The notes under the pieces: model-generated
The model's database searches: none
What the model was told of the DNA's origin: nothing
The model's input: the letters and a program-made list of their open reading frames with translations, nothing else
Translations under genes and position numbers: made by a program
Shown: positions 19,367-28,581 of the stretch, piece by piece
Position numbering within the stretch: the stretch's first letter is position 1
Layout of the letters: the number at the start of each line of letters is the position of its first letter
Assembly: GCA_963732585.1 (NCBI GenBank)
Contig: CAVSZY010000002.1
Location: 124,001-188,000, forward strand
DNA from: WLMZ01 sp963732585
GTDB lineage: Bacteria; Actinomycetota; Acidimicrobiia; Acidimicrobiales; Ilumatobacteraceae
Length of the DNA stretch: 64,000 nt
Reading direction: 5' to 3'

Positions 19367-20616
19367 GGGATCACGGATAATGCCTGAAGCTCGGCGATCT
19401 GCTCCCACTCGTAGCCAAGTTCAAGCAGCACCAGCTCGGTGTGTTCTCCATGTTCGGGGGCACGCTGAAGGTCCGCTGCTCGCCCGTCGAACTGCACCGG
19501 GACATTGGGCAGCCGATACGACGGGTAGCCATCTGCCGAGACCTCGGCGATGTACTCGTTGGCCACCACCTGTGGATCGTTGAGCAGCTCAGAGAGCGAT
19601 TGCACAGGTGCCCACGGCGCATCGAGCGTGGACAGCACAGCGTTGCACTCCTCAAGAGTGCGGCTACCGAACTCGCGGTCGAGCTCCGCTCGACAGGCGT
19701 CACCGTTCGCGGCGCGAGCTTTGATGTCGACGAAGCGCTCGTCGGTAGCGAGATCGGAACGGCCAAGGGCCTTACACAAGGCGGGCCAATAGCGGTCTGG
19801 CTGCAAAAACACCAGTTGCACGTGACGGGCGTCGCTGGTGCGATAGATGCTGACGAGAGGATTGGGCCCACCACCCCCAGCACCGACTCGCGGCGGCTCG
19901 ATGCCTTGCAACGCGGTGAGAATGTCAGACGACAATGTGAGCATCGCCGCGGCAAGCAGCGAGACATCGACCACCGAACCCTGGCCCGTGCGGTACTTCT
20001 TGAGTAGCGCCGCGGACATACCGAACGCCAAGGCCATGCCAGCGTTGCGGTCGCCCATCGCGCCTCGCTGGCCAATGGGGTCCGATCGATCCGTCGGGGT
20101 CAGCATGTGCGCCATACCTCCGCGGGCCCAGAATGCGGTGGCGTCGTATCCGGGCATGTCTGCATCGGGGCCATGTGCCCCAAACCCGTGGCCGCGGGCG
20201 TACACCAAGGCCGGGTACTGCGCCATTAGTTGATCGGAGTCGAGTCCTAGTCGACGCAGGGCCCCGGGGCGAAGATTCGTCAGGAAGACGTCGGCGGTCG
20301 CCAACAGCTTGTGCAGCACTGTGATGCCACCCTCGGTCTGCAGGTCGAGCGCGATCGAACGTTTGCCGCGGTTAACGAGCGCCATCGACATGTTGACCCC
20401 GCCGCTATCCGCACCGATACCTTGGGTCGCTAGTCCACGGTAGGGGTCGCCATCAAGGCGTTCGATGCGCACGACGTCTGCGCCCCAGTCAGCGAGAAAC
20501 GCACCCGCCGCCGGCACAAAGACCCACTGGGCGAGTTCGACGATACGAACGCCTTCAAACGGCTTGTCGCCCGGCGTGTCATCCGTGTTGGCCTGTTCCG
20601 TTGATGCGGTATCCAC
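19363..20616 (-). CDS. CaiB/BaiF-type (class III) CoA-transferase
   Basis: 417 residues from a GTG. Family features are LAQWVFVPAAGAFLADWGADVVRIE (N-terminal Rossmann part), FLTNLRPGALRRLG, and MGDRNAGMALAFGMSAALL, where the Asp of GDRNAG is the expected catalytic carboxylate. It should move CoA between a donor acyl-CoA and the pathway acid, complementing the acyl-CoA ligase at 21931. It is the first gene of a tight operon with DUF35, the thiolase-fold protein and TetR. Confidence 0.93.
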   Translation of the reverse strand: MDTASTEQANTDDTPGDKPFEGVRIVELAQWVFVPAAGAFLADWGADVVRIERLDGDPYRGLATQGIGADSGGVNMSMALVNRGKRSIALDLQTEGGITVLHKLLATADVFLTNLRPGALRRLGLDSDQLMAQYPALVYARGHGFGAHGPDADMPGYDATAFWARGGMAHMLTPTDRSDPIGQRGAMGDRNAGMALAFGMSAALLKKYRTGQGSVVDVSLLAAAMLTLSSDILTALQGIEPPRVGAGGGGPNPLVSIYRTSDARHVQLVFLQPDRYWPALCKALGRSDLATDERFVDIKARAANGDACRAELDREFGSRTLEECNAVLSTLDAPWAPVQSLSELLNDPQVVANEYIAEVSADGYPSYRLPNVPVQFDGRAADLQRAPEHGEHTELVLLELGYEWEQIAELQALSVIP

Positions 20617-20700
20617 TCCGGCCCTTCTGCGACTCGTCGAGAGATAAATGTAGAACCTGATTCTGAATTTCGCAAGACCCTCGCTTGACGGCGCCCTGCC

Positions 20701-21882
20701 TCACTCGACGGTGATATCCAACACCTCGAGCGCGTTGAGCCGTGCGATGCGTTGAACGTGATCTTCGCCGAGGCCCTGGAGCGACTCCGTCACAAAGTCG
20801 ATCGGCGCTCGCACTCCTTCGGCGTGCGGCCAGTCCGACCCGAGCAACAGCCGGTCGACGCGAACGTCCTTCACCAATTCGTCGATGCGATCTTCCCAAA
20901 ACGGCGTAATCCAGACGTGCTCGCCGAACTGTTCTCGGGGAGGCGCGACGAACGCTCCGGGGTTGCGGTTAGCCGCGTCGTCGAGACGGTGAAGCAGTTC
21001 CGGAACCCATGACGCGCCATTTTCTACCGACGCCAAACGCAAGCGTGGAAAGCGGTCGAAGACGCCGTGACACACCGCTGCACCGTAAAAGTCGGCGACC
21101 GCTCGGCCCTTCGTGACGATGCCGCGTAGCGGGGATCGAAACAACGAGCTCTCACCGTCTCCCGGCTCCCACATCTGCACGATCGCGTCGTAGCCCTCGA
21201 CTCCAGCATGGGTCGCAACTGGGACGCCAGCCTCGGCCGCGAGCCCCCAGAATTGGTCATAGATCGGATCGAACGGCGATCGGAAGCCGCCCGGAACGGG
21301 AACCGGTGCACAGCGCACATTCACGGCGACCGCACCGAGGTCGGCCACGCGCCGCAACTCCCCCGCCGCCCACACCGGGTCGAGCAATGGAATACATGGC
21401 ACCGCAAACAGGCGCCCGTTGTAGTGGTAGCCCCAGTCGTCCTCGAGCCAACGGTTAAACGACTCGTGGACGAGACTGCACGCTTCGGGGTCGTGCTTGA
21501 GTGCGTCCTCCATACCGACGCCGAGCGTAGGAAACAGCAGTGCGCCTGCGAGCCCTTGCTCGTCCATCACCTTGAGGCGGACGTCACGGTCGCGATACTC
21601 GGCGCGGATCGGCTCGAGATCGCCGAACGCCTCAACAATTCGGTGACCCTTCGGATTGCCCCGATACCAGTCATAGAGTGCCCCCGGTTTCGCCACCGGG
21701 TCGAAGGTCGGGTTGGCGATGTAGGAGCTGATCCTGCCGCCAACCAACAGCCTTCTTCGTCCATCGATGTCGGCCCACTTGACACCACGATTGCGGAGTC
21801 GACGATCTTGGTGGCGCGTGAACGCGTCGTCGGACTCGTAATAGTGGTTGTCGAAGTCGAAGATCCAACGCTGCGTGTCCAC
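20701..21882 (-). CDS. Amidohydrolase-2 family protein
   Basis: 393 residues from a GTG. It begins WIFDFDNHYYES, has VPVATHAGVEGYDAIVQMW (metal His) and ends with LLLGSDWPHAEG (late Asp). It is close in pattern to the proteins at 5599 and 32714: all share FDADNH-like starts, VMDxQG, a Trp-rich middle and GSDYPH/GSDWPH ends. It lies between the acyl-CoA ligase and CaiB genes, all on the minus strand. The substrate is unknown; hydrolysis or decarboxylation of a ring-derived acid is the family expectation. Confidence 0.87.
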   Translation of the reverse strand: MDTQRWIFDFDNHYYESDDAFTRHQDRRLRNRGVKWADIDGRRRLLVGGRISSYIANPTFDPVAKPGALYDWYRGNPKGHRIVEAFGDLEPIRAEYRDRDVRLKVMDEQGLAGALLFPTLGVGMEDALKHDPEACSLVHESFNRWLEDDWGYHYNGRLFAVPCIPLLDPVWAAGELRRVADLGAVAVNVRCAPVPVPGGFRSPFDPIYDQFWGLAAEAGVPVATHAGVEGYDAIVQMWEPGDGESSLFRSPLRGIVTKGRAVADFYGAAVCHGVFDRFPRLRLASVENGASWVPELLHRLDDAANRNPGAFVAPPREQFGEHVWITPFWEDRIDELVKDVRVDRLLLGSDWPHAEGVRAPIDFVTESLQGLGEDHVQRIARLNALEVLDITVE

Positions 21883-21930
21883 GGCGTCAGAATATTCGAT
21901 TTCGATGCCGAAATCAAAAACTGCTCATGC

Positions 21931-23556
21931 TCAATCAGCCGTCGTCGCGTCGCGAAGCCACTGTCGGAGGACGAATTTTTGCACCTTGCCTGATGGGGTC
22001 CGTGGAAACTCGGCGATAGGCACGATCGATTCGGGCCACTTCTGTTTCGCCAGGCCGACGTCGCCAAGGTAGGTACGGACGTCATCGAGGGTGGGCATTT
22101 CGGCACCGTCACGAACCCGAATGACGGCGGCAGCACGCTCGCCAAACTTCGCATCAGGAACCGCAACGACGGCGACCTCGGCAACACCGTCGAGGCGAAA
22201 CAAAAGCTCCTCGACTTCCTGGGCGGAGATGTTCTCGCCACCGCGGATGATCACGTCGGAAAGCCGGTCGGTAATCGACAGGCATCCTTCATCGTCGAAC
22301 GTGCCGATGTCGCCGGTGTAATACCAACCGTCCTCATCGAACACCTTGGCGGTTTGCGCCGGATCGATGTAGCCCATGAAAAGCTCTGGGCCACGGGTGA
22401 GGATCTGACCGTCGGCATCGAGTCGCACCTCCGAGCCGCGCATCGGCTTGCCGTCCGTGAGATTGCGCTGATGCTCTGGGTCATCGGTGGTGCAACCGGT
22501 GACTGACGGATGCTCGGTGCTGCCGTATGACCGGTAGACCTTGATCCCCATCGACGAGAGTCTGTCGGTCAGCGCGGCCGGAACAGGAGAGCCGCCCAAA
22601 CCCGCGTAGGGCATGTTTGCCAGGTGCTCGTCGCTCCAGTCCGGGTGATCGATCAGGCTGGTGACGAAATATGCCGCGCCTCCAGCCATGCCGAGCCCTT
22701 CGTCCCTCATCAATCGCAACACGACCGAGGGGTTCCAGACATCGAGAAGATTGATCGGTCGTTGAATGATCAAGGAACACAAGAACGCGCTGAGCATCCC
22801 AATGAAGTGCCCGACTGGCGCGCCAGTTATCGACGGTGGTGCCTCCATCAAGCTGAGTTCGGTCAGTTGCTGGGCTTCGAATCCGATCGTGTTGTGCGAG
22901 TGGATCACCCCTTTGGGGTTGCTGGTTGTCCCCGAGGTAAAAGCGATGATGGCGGGTTCGGCTGCATCGACCGCTACTGGCCCACTGACTGGACTGGCGC
23001 CGAGTAGGGAGTCGAACCTCAACGCGCCCGTGGGAAGCTCCGTGGCCGGAGTATCGCCGACGACGTACCACGGCGCGTTCACCGCGCCCAGAAACTCCGC
23101 ATAACCCGCCACGTAGTCGGTCTTGGCGAAGCGGTCGGCGGTGATGACCATCGCTGGGTCGGTGACCTCGACGATATAAGCCAATTCCTTTGCCCCGTAG
23201 AAGTGGACGACAGGCACGACGATCGCGCCGGCATAGGCGGCGCCCCAGAAGATTGTCGCCGCTTCGACCCAGTTGGGAAGTTGGAACAAGACGACGTCAC
23301 CGGGCCCAATGCCGCGATCGTGCAGCGCCCCGGCAAATGCCCGCGCTGTACGGTCGACTTCGCCCATCGTGCCTCGGAAAGGACGAACGTCGGAATGAAC
23401 GGAAAAGGTCTTGTCGCCCATCGTGGCTAGGCACCGAGCCACGATCGCTCCAAGCGACTCCCCGCTCCACGTCCCATCGGCCTCGTACCGCTTGGAGAGT
23501 TCGGTCGGAACGGTGCGGAGGTGCCATCGATCCACCGACTCTGTGCCTGCGCTCAC
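21931..23556 (-). CDS. AMP-forming acyl-CoA synthetase (ligase)
   Basis: 541 residues from a GTG. The adenylate-forming family is clear: the P-loop IIAFTSGTTSNPKGVIHSH, YRSYGSTEHPSVTG, the YYTGDIGTFDDEGCLSITDR core with hinge LSDVIIRGGENIS, and the catalytic Lys in RTPSGKVQKFVLR. It should activate a carboxylic acid of the pathway to its CoA thioester in the cytoplasm. An operator-like site lies 19-39 bp before its start, between it and the divergent cupin gene. Confidence 0.95.
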   Translation of the reverse strand: MSAGTESVDRWHLRTVPTELSKRYEADGTWSGESLGAIVARCLATMGDKTFSVHSDVRPFRGTMGEVDRTARAFAGALHDRGIGPGDVVLFQLPNWVEAATIFWGAAYAGAIVVPVVHFYGAKELAYIVEVTDPAMVITADRFAKTDYVAGYAEFLGAVNAPWYVVGDTPATELPTGALRFDSLLGASPVSGPVAVDAAEPAIIAFTSGTTSNPKGVIHSHNTIGFEAQQLTELSLMEAPPSITGAPVGHFIGMLSAFLCSLIIQRPINLLDVWNPSVVLRLMRDEGLGMAGGAAYFVTSLIDHPDWSDEHLANMPYAGLGGSPVPAALTDRLSSMGIKVYRSYGSTEHPSVTGCTTDDPEHQRNLTDGKPMRGSEVRLDADGQILTRGPELFMGYIDPAQTAKVFDEDGWYYTGDIGTFDDEGCLSITDRLSDVIIRGGENISAQEVEELLFRLDGVAEVAVVAVPDAKFGERAAAVIRVRDGAEMPTLDDVRTYLGDVGLAKQKWPESIVPIAEFPRTPSGKVQKFVLRQWLRDATTAD

Positions 23557-23574
23557 CTTTGCCCCGTTTCTCTT

Positions 23575-23595
23575 TCGACGTCGATGTCAGTATTG
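23575..23595. promoter_or_regulatory. Operator-like site between the acyl-CoA ligase and cupin genes
   Basis: TCGAC-GTCGAT-GTCAG followed by TATTG. It matches the family consensus in left half, spacer and right half and sits where it could control the ligase (minus strand) and perhaps the cupin (plus strand). Confidence 0.5.
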
Positions 23596-23704
23596 CAGAC
23601 CTGTCCCCGGTCTCCCCAACCACCGAAATCACTCAGCCCAAATTCTTGACATCGGCGTCGAATTCAACGATCATCGGTTGAGCGTCGAACAAAAGGAGCC
23701 TTCC

Positions 23705-24139
23705 TTGCCCGTAGCAAAACCATCCGATTTTCCCGTCGGGGGTGGGGGCCGATGGCCGCTCTGTGGTCGCGGTGGCTTCAAGTCGGTGCACTGGGGAGAT
23801 CTAGAGATCGGCCATACGGTGCTGCGCCAGCCGACCAGCTCACAGGGTCAATACGAGGCTTTGCCGGGTGGTGTCTGCCCGTGCCCTCACTACGGATACG
23901 TGTTCCGGGGCAGCGTCCGTTGCGTCTACCCGGGGAGCGACTTTCCTGACGAGATCGCACGTGCAGGTGACTGCTACTTTTTCCGCCCCGGCCATTACCT
24001 CGTCTACGAAGAAGACGAAAGCGAAGTGCTCGAATGGAACCCCGCCGACGCACTTCAGTTCTTGATGGACCATATCGAGGCTCACGCCCGCAAGGTCCTC
24101 GACAGCGGTTCGCAGCACGACGATGGTGTCCGTCAGTAA
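23705..24139 (+). CDS. Cupin-like small protein
   Basis: 144 residues from the TTG at 23705, chosen because AAAGGAG ends 6 bp before it; no ATG fits. The middle has cupin-like strands, PCPHYGYVFRGSVRCVYPGS, then RAGDCYFFRPGHYLVYEEDESEVLEW, like the two cupin motifs with a His pair and the G-D-x-Y-F-F-P turn. No catalytic partner domain is present. A ligand-binding or small metal-dependent role is possible. It stands alone on the plus strand, facing the transporter operon across a strong terminator. Confidence 0.7.
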   Translation: MPVAKPSDFPVGGGGRWPLCGRGGFKSVHWGDLEIGHTVLRQPTSSQGQYEALPGGVCPCPHYGYVFRGSVRCVYPGSDFPDEIARAGDCYFFRPGHYLVYEEDESEVLEWNPADALQFLMDHIEAHARKVLDSGSQHDDGVRQ

Positions 24140-24234
24140 GCCTCGACGTCGCGGTCGTTAACCGGGCAGGTCAGCGACAAGACGTACCGCTAGACGATTC
24201 GCCATACGTTCAAGAGCGATCATGAATGGAACTA

Positions 24235-24268
24235 CCGGGTGTCTGGCAGCGAACCGCCAGACACCCGG
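24235..24268. terminator. Strong hairpin between convergent cupin and transporter genes
   Basis: A perfect 13-bp stem, CCGGGTGTCTGGC against GCCAGACACCCGG, with an 8-base loop. It sits between the convergent ends at 24139 and 24286, so it probably terminates both. No long T run follows, as is common in actinobacteria. Confidence 0.8.
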
Positions 24269-24285
24269 ACAAGCTCGCTTTCAGT

Positions 24286-25719
24286 TCACTTGCTCAGGTC
24301 TTGCACATCGCCTTGCACGACATAAAGGCCTTCCACGCCTGCGGTCGGATCCCACGTCGCCACAGCGAATCCGTCGTTCGCATCATACTTACCCGGGCCG
24401 AAGCTAGCGAACTCGTACTCGGAGAACGAGAACGACCCCATGTTGTTTTCGATGGCATCGAGCACCGACTCGTTCGTTGGAAGCTCAGCCGCATTCATGG
24501 TCGCCATGAAGACCCCAAGATATCTGCAGGCGTTCAGCACACTCGTTCCCCATTGCGGCACGTCACCATCAGTGGGCAACGTTTTCGGATCAGGGATCGG
24601 TGCCAAGTCAGGCTGTGCCGCCTCTACTTTGGCAGCGCATTCCTGAACTCCGGGGGTATCCCACGCGCTGGCGAATGGCAGGATGGTGATCGTCCCCGCG
24701 AGGCCACCTTCGACACCAGGCAGCTTGGCATCGCCGCTGAGGCTGAGCTCGCCCCAGTCGACCGCTGCCTCACCGTTGTAGCCGAGTGAGGCGACGTCGC
24801 CGATGAAGCCGGCACCATCGTCTGCATAGATCATAAAGTCGATCCCTTCTGCGCTGATCTTTTCATACCAGACCGCTACCTCGGCATCGATCTCGGCTTG
24901 CCCGCCGCTTCCGTCGGACGCTGAATAGAACGTCGCAGTCGGTGTCAAACCTGCTTCAGCCAAGAGTGGCAAGAGGTTCGTTTCGACGTTCTCCTTTGCC
25001 CCCTCGTAGCCGGCGATACCGAACTTCTTGCCTTCCAACGTGCCGTTCGTCACCAGCAGATTGCCGAGCAGTGAGAGTCGACGGGTCTCAGCGGTTTCGC
25101 CGGACACCCACGGAATCGTCGCGGCCAACGCTGGATCGGGCGACGTTGTAAATTGAGCGACACCGTTTTGCGCCATGCAGGCATTAGCCGGCGCAGCCGG
25201 GCCGGTGAAGCCGCCGAGCACGGCGAAGCTCTCGACGTCCTCGGTGAGGGCGACACACGCCGCCTCGGCCGTGGCCTGAAGGACCGGGTTGTACTTGGCG
25301 AAAACGGCCTCAACCTTACGCCCGTGGACGCCGCCGTTGGCGTTGATGTCGTCGATCAGCGTTTGCCAGATCAATTCCTGGTCGCCCCAACCCACTTGGT
25401 CGACGCCCAACTCGCGCAACGCGTCCCAGTCAACGATGGTGACGCCGACGCTGATCGTCTCGTCGGTGACGCCGGCTTGATCGACCGACACCAACTCGGG
25501 CACGGTTGTGTCGACGGCCTCGGCAACGGTGGTATCGGCGGCGACCGTGTCGGCAGTGGTCGCCGCCGTCGTCGGATCGGGTGCATCGGTGGCCGCCGCA
25601 GCAGTTGCCACTGCCGGCTGCGTCGACTCTGCTGGCGTGGCATCGTCCGTGGTGCTGCACCCGGCACTCACCAGGCCGACCGCCATCACGGCGGCAACCA
25701 GTCGTTTACGGTTTCTCAT
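24286..25719 (-). CDS. LivK-type ABC transporter substrate-binding lipoprotein
   Basis: 477 residues with an excellent AGGAGGAG ribosome site. The N-terminus RNRKRLVAAVMAVGLVSAGC is a lipoprotein signal with a lipobox ending in Cys. A Thr/Ala-rich linker of ~60 residues follows, then the periplasmic-binding fold of the branched-chain amino-acid/amide class (ETISVGVTIVDWD, LVTNGTLEGKKFGIAGYEG). Family members outside LivK proper bind acids, amides and aromatic compounds. It is the last gene of the transporter operon, 26 bp after the fused permease, so the ligand is probably the catabolic substrate. Confidence 0.9.
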   Translation of the reverse strand: MRNRKRLVAAVMAVGLVSAGCSTTDDATPAESTQPAVATAAAATDAPDPTTAATTADTVAADTTVAEAVDTTVPELVSVDQAGVTDETISVGVTIVDWDALRELGVDQVGWGDQELIWQTLIDDINANGGVHGRKVEAVFAKYNPVLQATAEAACVALTEDVESFAVLGGFTGPAAPANACMAQNGVAQFTTSPDPALAATIPWVSGETAETRRLSLLGNLLVTNGTLEGKKFGIAGYEGAKENVETNLLPLLAEAGLTPTATFYSASDGSGGQAEIDAEVAVWYEKISAEGIDFMIYADDGAGFIGDVASLGYNGEAAVDWGELSLSGDAKLPGVEGGLAGTITILPFASAWDTPGVQECAAKVEAAQPDLAPIPDPKTLPTDGDVPQWGTSVLNACRYLGVFMATMNAAELPTNESVLDAIENNMGSFSFSEYEFASFGPGKYDANDGFAVATWDPTAGVEGLYVVQGDVQDLSK

Positions 25720-25745
25720 GTCTCCTCCTGAGGCATTAGTAATGT

Positions 25746-28580
25746 TCAGTCTGTAGCTCCGGCGCCGCTACGAGCGATTGCCCGTTCGTCGAGGCCCAGA
25801 TATGAAGCGACGACCCGAGGGTCGCGGCGAATGTCGGCGGGGTTGCCCTCGGCAATGACGCTGCCCTGCTCAAAGCAGTACACCCGGTCACTGATCGACA
25901 TGATCAACGGCATGTCGTGCTCGATCAGCAGCACCGATGCGTCAAGTTCCTTGCACAGTTGCACAATCATCGGACCGAACGCCTCGGTCTCGCGCTGGGC
26001 CACCCCGGCCGTGGGTTCATCGAGGCATAACACCCGCGCGTCCAACGCCAGTAGTCCGGCCAGTTCAACAATTCTCCGGGTACCGGTGGACAGATCGCTG
26101 ATCGAAGCGGTCGCGTAACGACCAAGACCGAGAAATGCAATCAGCTCGTCAGCTTCGGCTCGCCGGGCGCGAGCACTGCGCCGCGCCCGCGGGCTGCCCA
26201 ATGCGGTGCCGAGCAGGCCCGTGTGGCCGCGGGCTTCAAGCGCAACGAGAACCGTCTCGCGAACCGTCAACTCGGGGAACAACGTCGCCGCTTGGAACGT
26301 TCGACCGAGGCCCAGCTGCGCTCGGCGGTCCGCCGAGAAGGCAGCGACATCGCGACCCAGCAATTCGATGCCACCGCTGCTCGGTATATACCCGCCGATT
26401 GCGTTCATGAAGCTGGTTTTTCCGGCGCCGTTGGTGCCGATCAAGCCGACGATCTCGCGTGGGCCGACGCGAACCGATACGCCCGACACGGCCCGAATGC
26501 CTCCGTACGCGACGGAAAGTTCGCTGGTCGAGAGCCATGAGGTCGCCACTTCCGGCACCGCACGAGGCTTTCGGAGGGTGACCGGCGAGACGGCTGGCTT
26601 GACGATGGGAACCACCGGCCGACGCGCCGCGGCCCGGTCGAGCAACGCGTCGCGCACGCCGAATACGAGCTGCATGAACCCGCCAGGGACATACATCAAC
26701 AGCACCAACAGTCCGAGGCTCGAGGTCAACAGCGGCACCATCCCGTTATCCGGGAAGAACGATGGGACACCAATGATCCAGATCGCCCCGAGCACGGGGC
26801 CGGCCACGGTGCCGAGCCCGCCGATCACGGCCATCGCCACGACCTGCAACGAGTCGGCGACCGTAAAGAAGCGGCCTGACAATGGCACGTTCTCGATCAA
26901 TCCGCCAAGGACCGCGCCACCGAGTGCGGCGAGGCCGCCAGACAAGGCAAAGGCCCGAAGCTTCGTGCGCGTGGCACCAACGGTGTAGGCCGAGGCCGTG
27001 TTCTCGTTATCGCGAACCGCGATTGTCGACCATCCGACCCCGGAACGACGCAACCGGCTCACCAGTACGACGACGACGAGCAACACCACCAACATGAACA
27101 GGTAGTACGAACGTTGGCTCTCGAGGCTGACGCTGCCGATCGATTCGCGCGGGAATGGAACCGAGCCAGACTCCCCAGCGCTGAAAAAGGGCCGGATGTA
27201 CAGGTACCTCTCGGCGGCGATCCCGAACGCAAACGTGGTGACGGCGAGCAACAGGCCGCGGACGCGCAACGATCCGAGCCCGACGATTCCGGCGACTCCG
27301 GCCACAGCGAGGGCAGAGACCAACATCGCCGGCACCATATGCATGCCCGGCAGTGCGCCTTTCAACAATCGGTTGTCGCCCCAGCCGATGTCAACGGCGA
27401 CGCCACGCTGTAGCGCCGCTGCACCCAAGGCGCCCAGGCCAGCGAAGGCCATTTGGCCGAGCGACAGTTGGCCGCTCCACCCTGTGAGCACACTGACCGA
27501 GATGGCGCAGATGGCGAAGGCCATCACCTGTCCGTAGAGCAGAATTCGTGATGGCTGGGTGATGATGAACGGGAGGGCAACACCGACTACGCCAAGCAGG
27601 CCAGCGGTCAGCGACCCGAGGTGACGCACCCACCACACCGATTGCAGCTGATCGGGAATCGGACGGGCCTTGGGCGCGAACGAGAAGGTAGAGGTCTCAG
27701 CTGCCCGCCGACTCTGGGTCCAGACTGCGGCAAGCACAAAGAGGAACGCGACAGCATCGATCAAGCTTGGTTGATCGAGAAAGTTAAAACGCAGCACGGA
27801 CTCGAGCACGCCGATACCGACGCCGGCCACCAGGGCACGCGGAAACGACGTCATCCCGGCGACCACCGCAGCGGCCATCGCCCTGGTCAAGGTCACGGGC
27901 CCGAGGGAGCCAACCGAGGTGGTCGAGCTGCCGATACCGGCCAGCAGCATCACGGCGATCGAGGCCACGAGGCCGGCGATCGCCCACACCAGGCTGGAGG
28001 CCATCTTTGGGTTGATCGCCGACAAGCGGGCGAGTTCAGGGTTCTCTGCCGAGGCTTTCACGGTTTGCCCGACGATGGTTCGGTTCAAAAACCAGGCCAA
28101 CGCGACGGCTATGACCGGCACGATGATCAGCACCGAGAGCTGCCCGCCCTTGACCTTGAGTCCGAAGATGGTCTCCCATTCGCCCGAGATCGGAACCGGG
28201 AACCTGGCCCTGCCGTCGTCGACTTCTGGCAGCGCCATGGCGAGCGCTTGCGACAGTTGGGCGACGCCGATAGTGGCGATCAGAAGGATCACCCTCGGCG
28301 CCTTGAACAGGCGGCGCACCACCGTCAGCTCGATGATCAACCCGTAGAGCGTTCCGGTCGCAAGGCTGATCGGCAAGGCAATCCAATAGGGGAACCCGTA
28401 CTGGATGACGAGTAAGGCCAACAGTGAGGCTGCCAGCAGTCCCATGCCGGCCACAGCGAAGTTGATCACCCGTGTGGCTCGAAAGACGAGGACGATACCG
28501 ATCGCCAGCAGGCCGATCGTCGCGCCGCTGACGACACCGTTGAACACGAGCTGCGAGGTGATCCAAGAAGCGGCGAGCAT
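25746..28580 (-). CDS. LivH-LivM-LivG fusion: both permease domains plus one ATPase of a branched-chain-type ABC importer
   Basis: 944 residues from the ATG at 28580; the stop of the upstream gene ends two bases before it. Residues ~1-295 are LivH (FRATRVINFAVAGMG, SENPELARLSAINPK). Residues ~330-650 are LivM (LTGWSGQLSLGQMAFAGLGA, AVRDNENTASAYTVG). Residues ~695-944 are the LivG ATPase: Walker A GTNGAGKTSF, signature LSTGTRRIVELAG, Walker B VLCLDEPTAG and H-loop LLIEHDM. Separate livH, livM and livG are usual; H-M or M-G fusions occur, but the triple fusion is uncommon to my knowledge. With the next protein and LivK it makes a complete importer in the membrane. Confidence 0.92.
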   Translation of the reverse strand: MLAASWITSQLVFNGVVSGATIGLLAIGIVLVFRATRVINFAVAGMGLLAASLLALLVIQYGFPYWIALPISLATGTLYGLIIELTVVRRLFKAPRVILLIATIGVAQLSQALAMALPEVDDGRARFPVPISGEWETIFGLKVKGGQLSVLIIVPVIAVALAWFLNRTIVGQTVKASAENPELARLSAINPKMASSLVWAIAGLVASIAVMLLAGIGSSTTSVGSLGPVTLTRAMAAAVVAGMTSFPRALVAGVGIGVLESVLRFNFLDQPSLIDAVAFLFVLAAVWTQSRRAAETSTFSFAPKARPIPDQLQSVWWVRHLGSLTAGLLGVVGVALPFIITQPSRILLYGQVMAFAICAISVSVLTGWSGQLSLGQMAFAGLGALGAAALQRGVAVDIGWGDNRLLKGALPGMHMVPAMLVSALAVAGVAGIVGLGSLRVRGLLLAVTTFAFGIAAERYLYIRPFFSAGESGSVPFPRESIGSVSLESQRSYYLFMLVVLLVVVVLVSRLRRSGVGWSTIAVRDNENTASAYTVGATRTKLRAFALSGGLAALGGAVLGGLIENVPLSGRFFTVADSLQVVAMAVIGGLGTVAGPVLGAIWIIGVPSFFPDNGMVPLLTSSLGLLVLLMYVPGGFMQLVFGVRDALLDRAAARRPVVPIVKPAVSPVTLRKPRAVPEVATSWLSTSELSVAYGGIRAVSGVSVRVGPREIVGLIGTNGAGKTSFMNAIGGYIPSSGGIELLGRDVAAFSADRRAQLGLGRTFQAATLFPELTVRETVLVALEARGHTGLLGTALGSPRARRSARARRAEADELIAFLGLGRYATASISDLSTGTRRIVELAGLLALDARVLCLDEPTAGVAQRETEAFGPMIVQLCKELDASVLLIEHDMPLIMSISDRVYCFEQGSVIAEGNPADIRRDPRVVASYLGLDERAIARSGAGATD

Positions 28581-28581
28581 T

